DNA of 64,000 nucleotides, taken from Luteimonas cucumeris. Lineage in GTDB: Bacteria > Pseudomonadota > Gammaproteobacteria > Xanthomonadales > Xanthomonadaceae. Made by a program: the position numbers and the translations under genes. The stretch covers positions 62,001-126,000 of the forward strand of contig NZ_VLKN01000007.1 of assembly GCF_007830035.1 (NCBI RefSeq), written 5' to 3'. The notes below the pieces were generated by a model. That model ran no database searches, was not told the DNA's origin, and worked only from the letters and a program-made list of their open reading frames with translations. Positions 16,797 to 25,343 of this stretch are shown in pieces. Position 1 is the first letter of the stretch. The number at the start of each line of letters is the position of its first letter.

Positions 16797-18761
16797 ATGC
16801 ACCGCACGACACCCATGCGCTCTACCCGACCGCTACATATCCGCACTGCAGTCTTCATCGGCATGGCCGCGACCGCCTCCGGGGTCGCTGCCCAGGCCCA
16901 GGACGACGTGGCCGGCAGCGCGGACGACGCCTTCGGCAGCCGCATCGGCCAGGAAAGCATCGGTCTGTACTCGGAATCGATGGTGCGCGGTTTCGACCTG
17001 CAGCAGGCCGGCAACTACCGGATCGAGGACGTCTATTTCGTGCGTGCCGCCGGCCCCACCGATGCCATCGTCGCTTCGTCGCAGATCCGGGTCGGCGCGA
17101 GCGCATTGCCGATCGATTTTCCAGCGCCGTCGGGGATCGTGCAGTACAGGTTGCTACCGGGCGAGCGCGAGCGCGGCCGCATCGAATTCGGTTTCCAGCA
17201 TCTGCTCGACAGCAATCCCCGGCCGTATCTGCGTGGCTTCTTCACTCGGCGCAGCGACGACGGCCGGTTCTCGCTGTCGGGCGGACTGCTGGGCTCGCCG
17301 AGCGCGCGTTACATGTTCGGTAATGAAGCCCGGTACTACGGCGTGGGCCTGGTGCCGCGCCTGCGACTGGGCGAACACTGGCAGATCACAGGCTTCCACG
17401 GCCTTTATGTCCAGCGCTACCAGGCCGATGTCGGCTTCGTCGCGGCCGATGGCGTGCGGCTACCGCAGGTCGAGCGATTGCGTTACCTGGGCCAGGCGTG
17501 GTCGCGGTTCGATACGCGCAACGTCACTTCCGGCGCGATCGTTTCCTCCGATGCGCGCGACAACGCCTGGGACTATTCGCTGTCCACCGTGCGTTCGCGC
17601 GTGGATCGCCCGCGTTCGGACTTCAACCTGTTCACCGGCATCGACGCCGCGGGCCGCACATCCGCGTCGACGCTGGTGGCACGCGACCGCGGCATCGATT
17701 CGCAAGCCCTGGAAGGCATCGCCCGCCGTGACTGGACCGGCGAACGACAGCGCCACGAACTGACCCTGCTCGCCCGTTCCCGGCACTCGGACTACCGCAA
17801 TCCGCGTACGACTGTCCTCGATGTCGGCAATGCCTCGATATGGGGCCCGGTGCCGCAACTGCCGGCGCCCGGCGACCGGGCCGCAGGCCAAGGCAGTACC
17901 CGCATCGCGCAGCACGAATGGGGGCTGGGCTGGCGTTACCAGCACCGCCGTGGCTTTGCCGCCGACATCGGAATCCGCCGCGTCGTGATCGACGAAACCG
18001 TGGCGCAGGCCAGTGGCGTGCGCGCGACGCGCAACTCGGCGCAATGGCTGTACAACGGCTCGCTGGTGGCTCCGCTGTCGTCGCGACTGACGGCGTTCGT
18101 GGCCGCCACGCGCGGCATCGAAGAAGCAGGCAGCGCGCCCGAGAACGCGGCCAACCGTTTCCAGGTACTGCCGCCGGTGCTGGCGCGGCAGTCGGAACTG
18201 GGCCTGAAATGGCAACCGGTGCCCACGCTGTCGCTGATCGGCACGTTGTTCGAGATCGAGAAGCCGGAGCCAGGATTCGACGCCGGCAACGTCTATCGCT
18301 TCCTCGACGACGTCCGGCATCGTGGCGTCGAAGTGTCGCTGGCCGGCGATGTCGCCGAAGGGTTGCACGTGGTCGCGGGCGCTTCCTGGATGCGCATGCG
18401 GTTGCGGGGCGAGCGCGTGGAAGCCGGCGAGATCGGCGAGCAGCCGGTCGGGCGATCGGCGAAGCTGGCACTGGCCAGCTTCGACTACGCGCCCACGCGC
18501 TGGCGTGGATTTTCCATCGACGCCGACGCCACCTATTACGGGCCGCGATTCATCGACGATCGCAATCGCTACCGCACGCCCGGCTACACGCTGTTCAACG
18601 TCGGAATGCGCTACCGCTTCGCATGGAACGCGGTACCGGCCGTGCTGCGCCTCCGCGTCTACAACGCCACCGACAGGTATGCCTGGACGGTAGGCGGCAG
18701 CGGCATCCAGTCCTACGAGCCCGAGCGCCGGGTGATGCTGAGCCTGGCGCTGGGCGAATGA
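16797..18761 (+). CDS. TonB-dependent outer-membrane receptor, divergent plug
   Basis: Predicted outer-membrane beta-barrel receptor. From ATG 16797, 654 residues include a signal peptide (PLHIRTAVFIGMAATASGVAAQA), a degenerate plug (about 50-130: SIGLYSESMVRGFDLQQAGNYRIEDVYF, then QIRVGASALPIDFPAPSGIVQYRL) and a long barrel ending in alternating aromatic strands (YNATDRYAWTVGG...ERRVMLSLALGE). I recognise this plug type from receptor-like proteins of sphingomonads and xanthomonads, but the usual TonB box and the classic plug motifs are not evident. A second ATG lies at 16815; neither has a strong ribosome site. It diverges from a LysR regulator, hinting at substrate-induced expression. Ligand unknown; siderophore-like substrates are plausible. 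Confidence 0.78.
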   Translation: MHRTTPMRSTRPLHIRTAVFIGMAATASGVAAQAQDDVAGSADDAFGSRIGQESIGLYSESMVRGFDLQQAGNYRIEDVYFVRAAGPTDAIVASSQIRVGASALPIDFPAPSGIVQYRLLPGERERGRIEFGFQHLLDSNPRPYLRGFFTRRSDDGRFSLSGGLLGSPSARYMFGNEARYYGVGLVPRLRLGEHWQITGFHGLYVQRYQADVGFVAADGVRLPQVERLRYLGQAWSRFDTRNVTSGAIVSSDARDNAWDYSLSTVRSRVDRPRSDFNLFTGIDAAGRTSASTLVARDRGIDSQALEGIARRDWTGERQRHELTLLARSRHSDYRNPRTTVLDVGNASIWGPVPQLPAPGDRAAGQGSTRIAQHEWGLGWRYQHRRGFAADIGIRRVVIDETVAQASGVRATRNSAQWLYNGSLVAPLSSRLTAFVAATRGIEEAGSAPENAANRFQVLPPVLARQSELGLKWQPVPTLSLIGTLFEIEKPEPGFDAGNVYRFLDDVRHRGVEVSLAGDVAEGLHVVAGASWMRMRLRGERVEAGEIGEQPVGRSAKLALASFDYAPTRWRGFSIDADATYYGPRFIDDRNRYRTPGYTLFNVGMRYRFAWNAVPAVLRLRVYNATDRYAWTVGGSGIQSYEPERRVMLSLALGE

Positions 18762-18774
18762 AGGATGGCTGGAA

Positions 18775-19206
18775 TCAGAGCAGCTCGGCCTCCAGCGTGA
18801 TCGGCACCGCGCTCAGTGCCTTGGACACCGGGCAGTTCTGCTTGGCGTCGTCGGCGATCTCGCGGAATTTCGCCGCGTCGATACCCGGCACCTTGGCCTT
18901 CGTCTTCAGCCGGATCGCGCTCAGCGTCGGGCCGCCTTCCATCGACAGGTCGACCTCGGCGCGCGTATCCAGCGTCTCCGGCGGATGACCGGCCTCGGTC
19001 AGCTTGGCGGACAGTGCCATCGTGAAGCAGCCGGCATGCGCGGCGGCGATCAGCTCCTCGGGATTGGTGCCCTTGACGTCGCCGAAGCGGCTGTTGAAAC
19101 CATAGCGCGTGTTCTCCATCAGCCCGCTCTGCGGCGTGCTGAGCTGGCCCTGGCCGGTCTTGAGGTCACCTTCCCAGTGCGCGGTGGCGTGACGCGAAAT
19201 ACCCAT
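18775..19206 (-). CDS. OsmC family peroxiredoxin
   Basis: Cytoplasmic thiol peroxidase that detoxifies organic hydroperoxides or fatty-acid peroxides. The 143 residues have the OsmC domain throughout and the two conserved cysteines: C60 in AHAGCFTMAL and C125 in QNCPVSKAL. The start MGISRHATAHWEG is typical of the OsmC (YhfA-distinct) subgroup. ATG 19206 is preceded by GGAGAACGAC. The gene runs convergently into the TonB-receptor gene with a 13-bp gap. Confidence 0.93.
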   Translation of the reverse strand: MGISRHATAHWEGDLKTGQGQLSTPQSGLMENTRYGFNSRFGDVKGTNPEELIAAAHAGCFTMALSAKLTEAGHPPETLDTRAEVDLSMEGGPTLSAIRLKTKAKVPGIDAAKFREIADDAKQNCPVSKALSAVPITLEAELL

Positions 19207-19460
19207 GTCGTTCTCCGGATTGATGGTCGTGTGTGTTGCGGTTGCCGACCAGAATAGTTGGACATACGTTACGCAGGCGTTGCCATGTTGCGCCGCAGCG
19301 GCGACGGCGCTGGGCACGACGCCGATGCCGCGCTAAGGTTAGCCTCCGCCATGACCGACGCGCGGTCGCCAGCTGCGACCACTCCCGACGCGACCAGGCA
19401 GCGCTTCCGCCACGCCGACCATGACGTCCTTTCCACCCAGACACAGGGAGAAACGGACTC

Positions 19461-21524
19461 ATGTCCTACAGTACCGAGCAGATCCGCAACGTGGCCCTGG
19501 CAGGCCACCCTGGCGCCGGCAAAACAACGCTTTTCGAAGCCCTGCTGCATGCTGGCGGCACGATCCAGACGGCAGGCACGATCGAACGCGGCACCACGGT
19601 GTCCGACTTCGATCCGCTGGAAAAGGAACGCGGCCATTCCATCGACGCCGCCATCGCCAGCATCGACCATGCACCCGCGGGGCAGGCGCCGGTCCACATC
19701 AACCTGATCGACACGCCCGGCTATCCGGATTTCCGCGGCCCGACCCTGTCCGCGCTGGCGGCAGTGGAAACGGTGGCGATCGTGGTCGATGCCGACAGCG
19801 GCATCGGCTACGGCACGCGTCGGATGATGGAGCACGCCAGGGCGCGCAACCTGTGCCGGGTGATCGTGATCAACAAGATCGACCACGACGGCGCCAGCAG
19901 CGCGCGCCTGCTCGACGAGCTGCGCGACAGCTTCGGTCCGGAAGTGCTGCCACTGAACCTGCCGGCGGACGGCGGCAAGGCGGTCGTCGACTGCTTCGGC
20001 CAGTCGTCGGGCGACAGTGATCTCGGTCCGATCGCCGACTGGCACCAGAAGATCATCGACCAGGTCGTCGAGATCAACGAAACGGTGATGGACCATTACC
20101 TCGACCTCGGCGAGTCCGGCCTCAGCGGCGAGGAACTGCACGATGCCTTCGAGCAATGCCTGCGCGAAGGCCACCTGGTGCCAGTGTGTTTCCTGTCCGC
20201 GCGCAGCGGCACCGGCGTCAGGGAACTGCTCGATGTCGCCGGCAGGCTGTTCCCGCATCCGGGCGAAGCGAATGCGCCGCCGTTCCGGAAAGGCACCGGC
20301 GCCGATGCCCAGCCGATCGAGGCGCGGCCGGATCCGGACGCGCACGTGATTGCCGACGTGTTCCGCATCGTCAACGATCCGTTCGTCGGCAAGCTCGGCG
20401 TGTTCCGCGTCTACCAGGGCACCGTGAAGAAGGACACGCAGTTGTTCGTCGACGACGGCAAGAAGCCGTTCAAGGTCGCGCACCTGTTCAAGCTCAAGGG
20501 CAAGGATCACACCGAGATCGCGCAGGCGATTCCCGGCGACATCGCCGCGGTGGCCAAGGTCGAGGACCTGCATTTCGACGCGGTGCTGCATGACAGCCAT
20601 GACGAGGACCAGATCCACCTGGCACCGCTGTCGTTTCCGCGTCCGATGTTCGGCCTGGCGATCAGCGCCGCCAGCAAGGGGCAGGAACAGAAGCTCGCCA
20701 CCGCGCTGCACAAGCTGGCCGAGGAGGATCCCTGCTTCCATGTCGAGCACGAGGCGGAAACCAACGAGACCGTGGTCCGCGGACTGTCCGACCTGCACCT
20801 GCGCGTGAACCTGCAGCGGCTCAAGGACAAGTACGGCGTCGATGTCAGCACGCGGCCGCCGCGCATCGCCTATCGCGAGACGGTCGGCGCCAAGGCCGAT
20901 GGACATCATCGCCACAAGAAGCAGACCGGCGGGGCCGGCCAGTTCGGCGAGGTGTTCCTGCGCATCGAACCACTGCCGCGCGGCGGCGGCTTCGAGTTCG
21001 TCGATGAAGTGAAAGGCGGCACGATTCCCGGTCAGTTCCTGCCGGCAGTCGAGAAAGGCGTGCGCCAGGTGCTGTCCGGCGGCGCCATCGCCGGTTATCC
21101 GATGCAGGACGTGCGCGTGATCGTCTACGACGGCAAGCACCATGCCGTGGACAGCAAGGAGGTCGCGTTCGTCGCCGCCGGCAAGAAGGCGTTCCTGGAT
21201 GCGATCGCCAAGGCCAGGCCGCAGGTGCTGGAGCCGATCGTCGACCTGGATGTCAACGCACCCGAGCAGCACATGGGCGACATCAGCGGCGGCCTGGCCA
21301 GCAAGCGTGCGCGCATCAACGGCACCGACTCGGTGCGCGGCGGCGAGATCGTGGTCAAGGCGCAGGTGCCGTTGTCGGAACTGGAAGGCTATGCGGCCGA
21401 ACTGAAATCGATCACCGCCGGCCGCGGCCGCTACTCGCTGGATTTCAGCCACTACGAGCCGGTGCCGGCGCAGGTGCAGCAGAAACTGGTCGAGGCGTAC
21501 AAGCCGAAGCACGAGGAAGACTGA
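19461..21524 (+). CDS. EF-G paralogue (FusA2-like translation GTPase)
   Basis: A five-domain translational GTPase related to elongation factor G, 687 residues. The P-loop is GHPGAGKTT (15-23) rather than AHIDAGKTT, switch 2 is DTPGYPDF, and the guanine motif is NKID. The catalytic histidine of canonical EF-G (DTPGH) is thus tyrosine. Such EF-G2/FusA2 paralogues exist beside the str-operon fusA; their role is uncertain, and weak or no GTP hydrolysis is possible. Domains II-V follow, with the EF-G III motif and the GQFGEVFLRIEP domain IV start. It stands alone, diverging from osmC by 254 nt, with a GGGAGAAACGG ribosome site. Confidence 0.88.
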   Translation: MSYSTEQIRNVALAGHPGAGKTTLFEALLHAGGTIQTAGTIERGTTVSDFDPLEKERGHSIDAAIASIDHAPAGQAPVHINLIDTPGYPDFRGPTLSALAAVETVAIVVDADSGIGYGTRRMMEHARARNLCRVIVINKIDHDGASSARLLDELRDSFGPEVLPLNLPADGGKAVVDCFGQSSGDSDLGPIADWHQKIIDQVVEINETVMDHYLDLGESGLSGEELHDAFEQCLREGHLVPVCFLSARSGTGVRELLDVAGRLFPHPGEANAPPFRKGTGADAQPIEARPDPDAHVIADVFRIVNDPFVGKLGVFRVYQGTVKKDTQLFVDDGKKPFKVAHLFKLKGKDHTEIAQAIPGDIAAVAKVEDLHFDAVLHDSHDEDQIHLAPLSFPRPMFGLAISAASKGQEQKLATALHKLAEEDPCFHVEHEAETNETVVRGLSDLHLRVNLQRLKDKYGVDVSTRPPRIAYRETVGAKADGHHRHKKQTGGAGQFGEVFLRIEPLPRGGGFEFVDEVKGGTIPGQFLPAVEKGVRQVLSGGAIAGYPMQDVRVIVYDGKHHAVDSKEVAFVAAGKKAFLDAIAKARPQVLEPIVDLDVNAPEQHMGDISGGLASKRARINGTDSVRGGEIVVKAQVPLSELEGYAAELKSITAGRGRYSLDFSHYEPVPAQVQQKLVEAYKPKHEED

Positions 21525-21535
21525 TTGCGGCAACG

Positions 21536-21569
21536 CCTTGCAGGGCTGAGCTTGCTTCGCCCTGCAAGG
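21536..21569. repeat. Short palindromic repeat / possible terminator after EF-G paralogue
   Basis: Perfect 10-bp inverted repeat CCTTGCAGGG / CCCTGCAAGG with a 14-nt loop (CTGAGCTTGCTTCG), 11 nt after the stop at 21524. No T run follows. The loop sequence AGCTTGCTTCG also appears in palindromes near 28240 and 52170, so it looks like one member of a dispersed hairpin family that may also end transcripts. Confidence 0.6.
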
Positions 21570-21723
21570 ATTGCTGTATCACGTGGCGAACGCTGCCGGG
21601 CATCGACAAAAGGAGCGCGTATTGCCGCTTCGTTCCGGGCCGCGCGACGATATCCCGGCCCGTCACCCCGGTAATTTCCGCATCCCCGTTCGTCGACTCC
21701 TGCCAAATGCCTGAAAAAAAGGC

Positions 21724-21752
21724 TTGGCGTGGCGCTGCGCATGCCCTACATT
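21724..21752 (+). promoter_or_regulatory. Predicted sigma-70 promoter of the HU-like gene
   Basis: TTGGCG (21724-21729) and TACATT (21747-21752) are separated by exactly 17 nt and each matches 4 of 6 consensus bases. The element lies 58 nt before the start codon at 21810, in a stretch with a local A/T-rich sequence (AAAAAAAGG) just upstream. Confidence 0.5.
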
Positions 21753-21809
21753 TCGCTTGCCGACGGGGTCGGCCCAGACAACCAACCAACGAGTATCGAC
21801 AGGACAACT

Positions 21810-22199
21810 ATGGCAAAGAGTGCGAAAAAAGCCGCTAAGAAAGCCGCTCCGAAGAAGGCTGCCGCCAAGACCAGCGGCGCGCCGAAGCCCATCAAGGAAG
21901 CGCTGAGCAAGTCCGGCCTGGTGTCCCACATCGCCGAAGCGACGGGCGTGCTGGGCAAGGACGTCAAGGCCGTGCTGGCTTCGCTGGAGCAGGCCATCGC
22001 CGGTTCGATCAGCAAGAAGGGCGCTGGTTCCTTCACGCTGCCGGGCCTGTTCAAGGTGACTTCGGTGGCCGTGCCGGCCAAGCCGAAGCGCAAGGGCAAG
22101 AACCCGTTCACCGGCGAAGAGCAGTGGTTCGCTGCCAAGCCGGCTTCGGTCAAGGTCAAGGTGCGTCCGCTCAAGAAGCTGAAAGACGCCGCGGCCTGA
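21810..22199 (+). CDS. HU-family DNA-binding protein with Lys/Ala-rich N-terminal tail
   Basis: Nucleoid-associated protein of the HU/IHF superfamily. The 129 residues have an N-terminal basic tail of about 30 residues with AKK/APKK repeats, like eukaryotic histone H1 tails or bacterial AlgP. An HU-type fold follows (about 31-115: helices LVSHIAEATG and VKAVLASLEQAIAGS, then GSFTLPGLFKVTSVAVPAKPKRKGKNPFTG forming the beta arm), and then a basic end. Canonical HU proteins are about 90 residues and lack the tail. ATG 21810 has an AGGACAACT ribosome site. A standalone gene with its own promoter. Confidence 0.87.
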   Translation: MAKSAKKAAKKAAPKKAAAKTSGAPKPIKEALSKSGLVSHIAEATGVLGKDVKAVLASLEQAIAGSISKKGAGSFTLPGLFKVTSVAVPAKPKRKGKNPFTGEEQWFAAKPASVKVKVRPLKKLKDAAA

Positions 22200-22290
22200 T
22201 CGCGACGCCATCCCGCCGGAACGGCACATCGCCGTTCCGGACGGTTTCCGGCAGCGCCGCACCGCGCGACTGCCGTGATGATCCCGCGTC

Positions 22291-22701
22291 ATGCACGCAC
22301 TCTCTCCTTCCTTCGCCGCACTCCTCGCCGACGCCATCCTGGCGTTGCATGTCGGCATCGTTGCCTTCGTGGTACTGGGCCAGGGCGCAATCCTGGTCGG
22401 CGCATGGCGCCGCTGGCGCTGGATACGCGACTTCCGCTTCCGCGTCGCGCACCTCGTGCTGATGGCCTTCATCGCAGTGCAGTCCTGGTTCGGGCAGTTG
22501 TGTCCGCTGACACTGTGGGAACAGGCGCTGCGGGCGCATGCCGGGCAGACCGCCTACGCCGGATCCTTCATCGAACACTGGCTGTCGCGGCTGATCTTCT
22601 TCCAGGCGCCTTGGTGGATTTTCGTGTTCGCGTACAGCGCGTTCGCCGCGCTGGCCCTGGCCTGCTGGTTCTGGCTGCCGCCACGTCGCAGGACGCGCTG
22701 A
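22291..22701 (+). CDS. DUF2784 family membrane protein
   Basis: A 136-residue inner-membrane protein of unknown function. Four hydrophobic segments are visible (about 8-36, 52-72, 97-115 and 115-130), with the family's conserved LHVGIVAFVVLGQ, QSWFGQLCPLTLWE and FIEHWLSRLIF motifs. The short conserved Cys-Pro-Leu-Thr loop is diagnostic for DUF2784. It stands 91 nt after the HU-like gene and is followed by an unrelated transporter; no function can be inferred. Confidence 0.83.
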   Translation: MHALSPSFAALLADAILALHVGIVAFVVLGQGAILVGAWRRWRWIRDFRFRVAHLVLMAFIAVQSWFGQLCPLTLWEQALRAHAGQTAYAGSFIEHWLSRLIFFQAPWWIFVFAYSAFAALALACWFWLPPRRRTR

Positions 22702-22793
22702 TCGCCACCTCGCATCACGCCTGCCGATGGAACGCATCGGCGTCGCCATTGGCACGCAGGACACGCTAGGCTCCGTTGCCCGATCCCGATGCG

Positions 22794-23447
22794 ATGTCCA
22801 TGGCCCTGTTCGACTTCCCCACCCTGCTCGCCTACCTGGCCGCGGCCACCGTGCTGGTGCTGATACCCGGGCCCGGCACGGCCTGGATCGTCGCGCAAAC
22901 GATCGCAGGCGGCACGCGGCGCGGACTGCGCGCGGGACTGGGACTGGAAACCGCCACGCTGATCCATGCGATCGCCGCCGGGCTGGGCTTGTCGGCGTTG
23001 CTGGCCGCGTCGGCATTGGCGTTCGAAGTACTCAAGTACGCCGGTGCCGCCTATCTGGTCTGGCTGGGCCTCAAGGCCTGGCGCGAAACGGGCGCGACGC
23101 AGGCGACATCGGACACGGCATTGCCGACTGCAGCGCGCGAGGATCGCCATGTCTACCTTCGCTCGGTGCTGACCGGCGTGCTCAATCCCAAGGTCGCGGT
23201 GTTCTTCCTCGCCTTCCTGCCGCAGTTCGTGCATCCGGAGCATGGCCTGGTATGGCTGCAGTTCCTGCTGCTGGGCGTGTTGCTGTCGCTGATCGGTTTC
23301 TGCAACAGCTCGATGCTGGCCTTCACCATCGGCCGCTTCGGTCGCAGGCTTTCCGGAAAACCGGGTGTCGCACGCTGGCGGCAACGGCTGATCGGCACGG
23401 TATTCGTGGGCCTGGGCCTGCGGCTAGCGCTGCAACAGCGGCCCTGA
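22794..23447 (+). CDS. LysE family amino-acid/metabolite exporter
   Basis: Inner-membrane exporter of the LysE/RhtB family, which removes amino acids such as homoserine, threonine or leucine. The 217 residues show six hydrophobic helices and the family signature LVLIPGPGTAWIVAQTIAGGTRRGLRAGLG near 20-49, plus LTGVLNPKVAVFFLAFLPQFV near the centre. ATG 22794 or the ATG two codons later is likely; a TTG at 22776 is possible but lacks a ribosome site. Substrate is not predictable from sequence. Confidence 0.9.
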   Translation: MSMALFDFPTLLAYLAAATVLVLIPGPGTAWIVAQTIAGGTRRGLRAGLGLETATLIHAIAAGLGLSALLAASALAFEVLKYAGAAYLVWLGLKAWRETGATQATSDTALPTAAREDRHVYLRSVLTGVLNPKVAVFFLAFLPQFVHPEHGLVWLQFLLLGVLLSLIGFCNSSMLAFTIGRFGRRLSGKPGVARWRQRLIGTVFVGLGLRLALQQRP

Positions 23448-23543
23448 ACCTTCGATGCGACCCGTCGCGACGATGAGCGAAACTGCTTGAACACGGCCGG
23501 TTCGCCCACAGGTCGTAACGCAACCATCGCGACGGAGCAATGC

Positions 23544-24248
23544 ATGAAGACCCAGGGCTTTCTCGACCAGCTGCTGAAAACCGCGCAACAGGGAATGGGT
23601 TCGGGAGGCCTGGAGGGCCTGCTGGGTGGTGGCTCACAGCCGGTGCCCGCGCAGCGACGCGACGCACCGCGCGAAGGTGGCCTGCTCAATGCCGACTTCG
23701 GCAAGGGCGCGCTGGCCGGTGGTGCGCTGGGTCTGCTGCTCGGCAGGAACCGCACCACCCGCAAGCTGGCGACCTATGGCGGCCTGGCCGCACTCGGCGT
23801 GATGGCCTACAAGGCCTATGGCGACTACAAGCGCCAGCAGCATGGCGACACGGCTGAACCGCGCACGGTCGACCGGATCGCCGCACCCGAGGTCGAACTG
23901 CACAGCCGCGCGATCCTGCAGGCGCTGGTCGCCGCCGCCAAGGCCGACGGCCATATCGATGCGCGCGAACGCTCGGTGATCGAAGGCGAGTTCAGCCGCA
24001 TCGACAACGACGCCGAACTGCGCCAGTGGCTGAGCACGGAACTGGAGCGGCCGCTGGATCCCGCGGAAGTGGCGCGCGCCGCGACCACGCCGGAAATGGC
24101 TTCAGAGATGTACCTGGCCAGCGTGCTGGCGGCGGACGAGCAAAGCTACATGGAACGCGCCTACCTCGACGAGCTTGCGCGCCAGCTCAAGCTCGAGGAC
24201 GGGCTGAAGGCACGACTGGAACAGCAGGTGCGCGACGCGACCGGCTGA
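23544..24248 (+). CDS. DUF533 (YebE-like) inner-membrane protein
   Basis: Resembles E. coli YebE: a Gly-rich N-terminus (about 15-35), one central hydrophobic stretch (about 52-86, GALAGGALGLLLG then GGLAALGVMAYKAYGDY), and a C-terminal helical TerB-like domain (about 115-232, with AAAKADGHIDARERSVIEGEF). Length 234 is normal for the family. Its function is unknown; YebE belongs to envelope-stress regulons in E. coli. ATG 23544 follows a GGAG site by 8 nt; the 19 codons before it are not family-like. Confidence 0.86.
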   Translation: MKTQGFLDQLLKTAQQGMGSGGLEGLLGGGSQPVPAQRRDAPREGGLLNADFGKGALAGGALGLLLGRNRTTRKLATYGGLAALGVMAYKAYGDYKRQQHGDTAEPRTVDRIAAPEVELHSRAILQALVAAAKADGHIDARERSVIEGEFSRIDNDAELRQWLSTELERPLDPAEVARAATTPEMASEMYLASVLAADEQSYMERAYLDELARQLKLEDGLKARLEQQVRDATG

Positions 24249-24323
24249 CCCGCGCCGGGCCTCTCGATGCGGCCGGGCATGACCGGATACTCTTGGTTTC
24301 CGCCGCTGAAGGAACCCGGGACC

Positions 24324-25241
24324 GTGGCCGCTTTCCCTGCCCCATCAGGCCGACGCAAACGCTGGCTCGCCTGCCTGTTCGCCATCGTCAGCAGTGCCGG
24401 CGCCTCGCTGCCGGCCACGGCAAGCAGTGGCGAGATCGTCAGCAGCGACGACTTGCGTATCCATTACGTCGACAAGGGCGATCGCAACGCCGGCGTGCTG
24501 CTGTTCGTGCCCGGCTGGGGCATGGACGCGTCGGTCTGGGACGCGCAGATCGCGGCCTTCTCGAAAACCCACCGTGTCATCGCCATCGATCCGCGCTCGC
24601 AGGGCGCGTCGAGCAAGACCCTCGCCAGCAACACGCCCGAGGCCCGCGCCGGCGACATCGACGCGGTGATGCGCGAGTTGTCGCTGGATCCGGTGGTGCT
24701 GATCGGCTGGTCGCAGGGCGTGCAGGACATCGCCGCCTATGTCGAACGTTTCGGCACCCAGCGCCTGGCCGGCCTGGTGCTGGTGGATTCGCCGGTCGCG
24801 GCTGGTGCCGTGGCCATTGAAAGCGATCCCGCCGCCGCGCGGCTGACCTTCGAACGCATGGCGCTCTATGCCGCTCACCAGCGCCCGTACCTGGAAGGCA
24901 TGATGAAAGCGGTATTCAAGAAGTCCATGCCCGACGAAGCCCTGAAACGACGCGTCGATGTCGCGATGCAGACACCCGTCAGCGCCGGCATCGCGATGCT
25001 GGTCCTCGACCTGTACGGCGCCGACCGGCGCCCCGCACTGAAGAAGATCGACCGGCCGACGCTGGTCGTCGCCGCGGCCGCATCACCGGAACTGGCAGCC
25101 CAGCGGGCGATGGCCGGCCAGATTCCCGGCGCGACGCTGGTGAGCATCGAGGATGCGGGGCACGGCGTGTTCGTCGACCAGCCGGAACGTTTCAATGCCG
25201 TACTGCGCGAATTCCTGGCAAAAGTGGAAGCGCGCGACTGA
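24324..25241 (+). CDS. Secreted alpha/beta hydrolase
   Basis: An alpha/beta hydrolase with an export signal: from GTG 24324 the protein begins AAFPAPSGRRKRW followed by a hydrophobic core and ASLPATA cleavage region. The catalytic domain shows FVPGWGMDASVW (oxyanion loop), the nucleophile elbow LIGWSQGVQDI with Ser near 130, and a terminal His in EDAGHGVFVDQPERF. The 305-residue product resembles bacterial chloroperoxidase/esterase types. An in-frame ATG at 24279 is an alternative start; AAGGAA 10 nt before the GTG supports the shorter form. Substrate unknown. Confidence 0.83.
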   Translation: MAAFPAPSGRRKRWLACLFAIVSSAGASLPATASSGEIVSSDDLRIHYVDKGDRNAGVLLFVPGWGMDASVWDAQIAAFSKTHRVIAIDPRSQGASSKTLASNTPEARAGDIDAVMRELSLDPVVLIGWSQGVQDIAAYVERFGTQRLAGLVLVDSPVAAGAVAIESDPAAARLTFERMALYAAHQRPYLEGMMKAVFKKSMPDEALKRRVDVAMQTPVSAGIAMLVLDLYGADRRPALKKIDRPTLVVAAAASPELAAQRAMAGQIPGATLVSIEDAGHGVFVDQPERFNAVLREFLAKVEARD

Positions 25242-25343
25242 TCGCCCGCCGGACGCGGCTTCGACGACCGGCCGCCGCCATGTGCCGCTTACGCGTGGCA
25301 GGCGCTAGCATGTCGGGCAATACCGCCCCGCCCGGAAGCGCAT

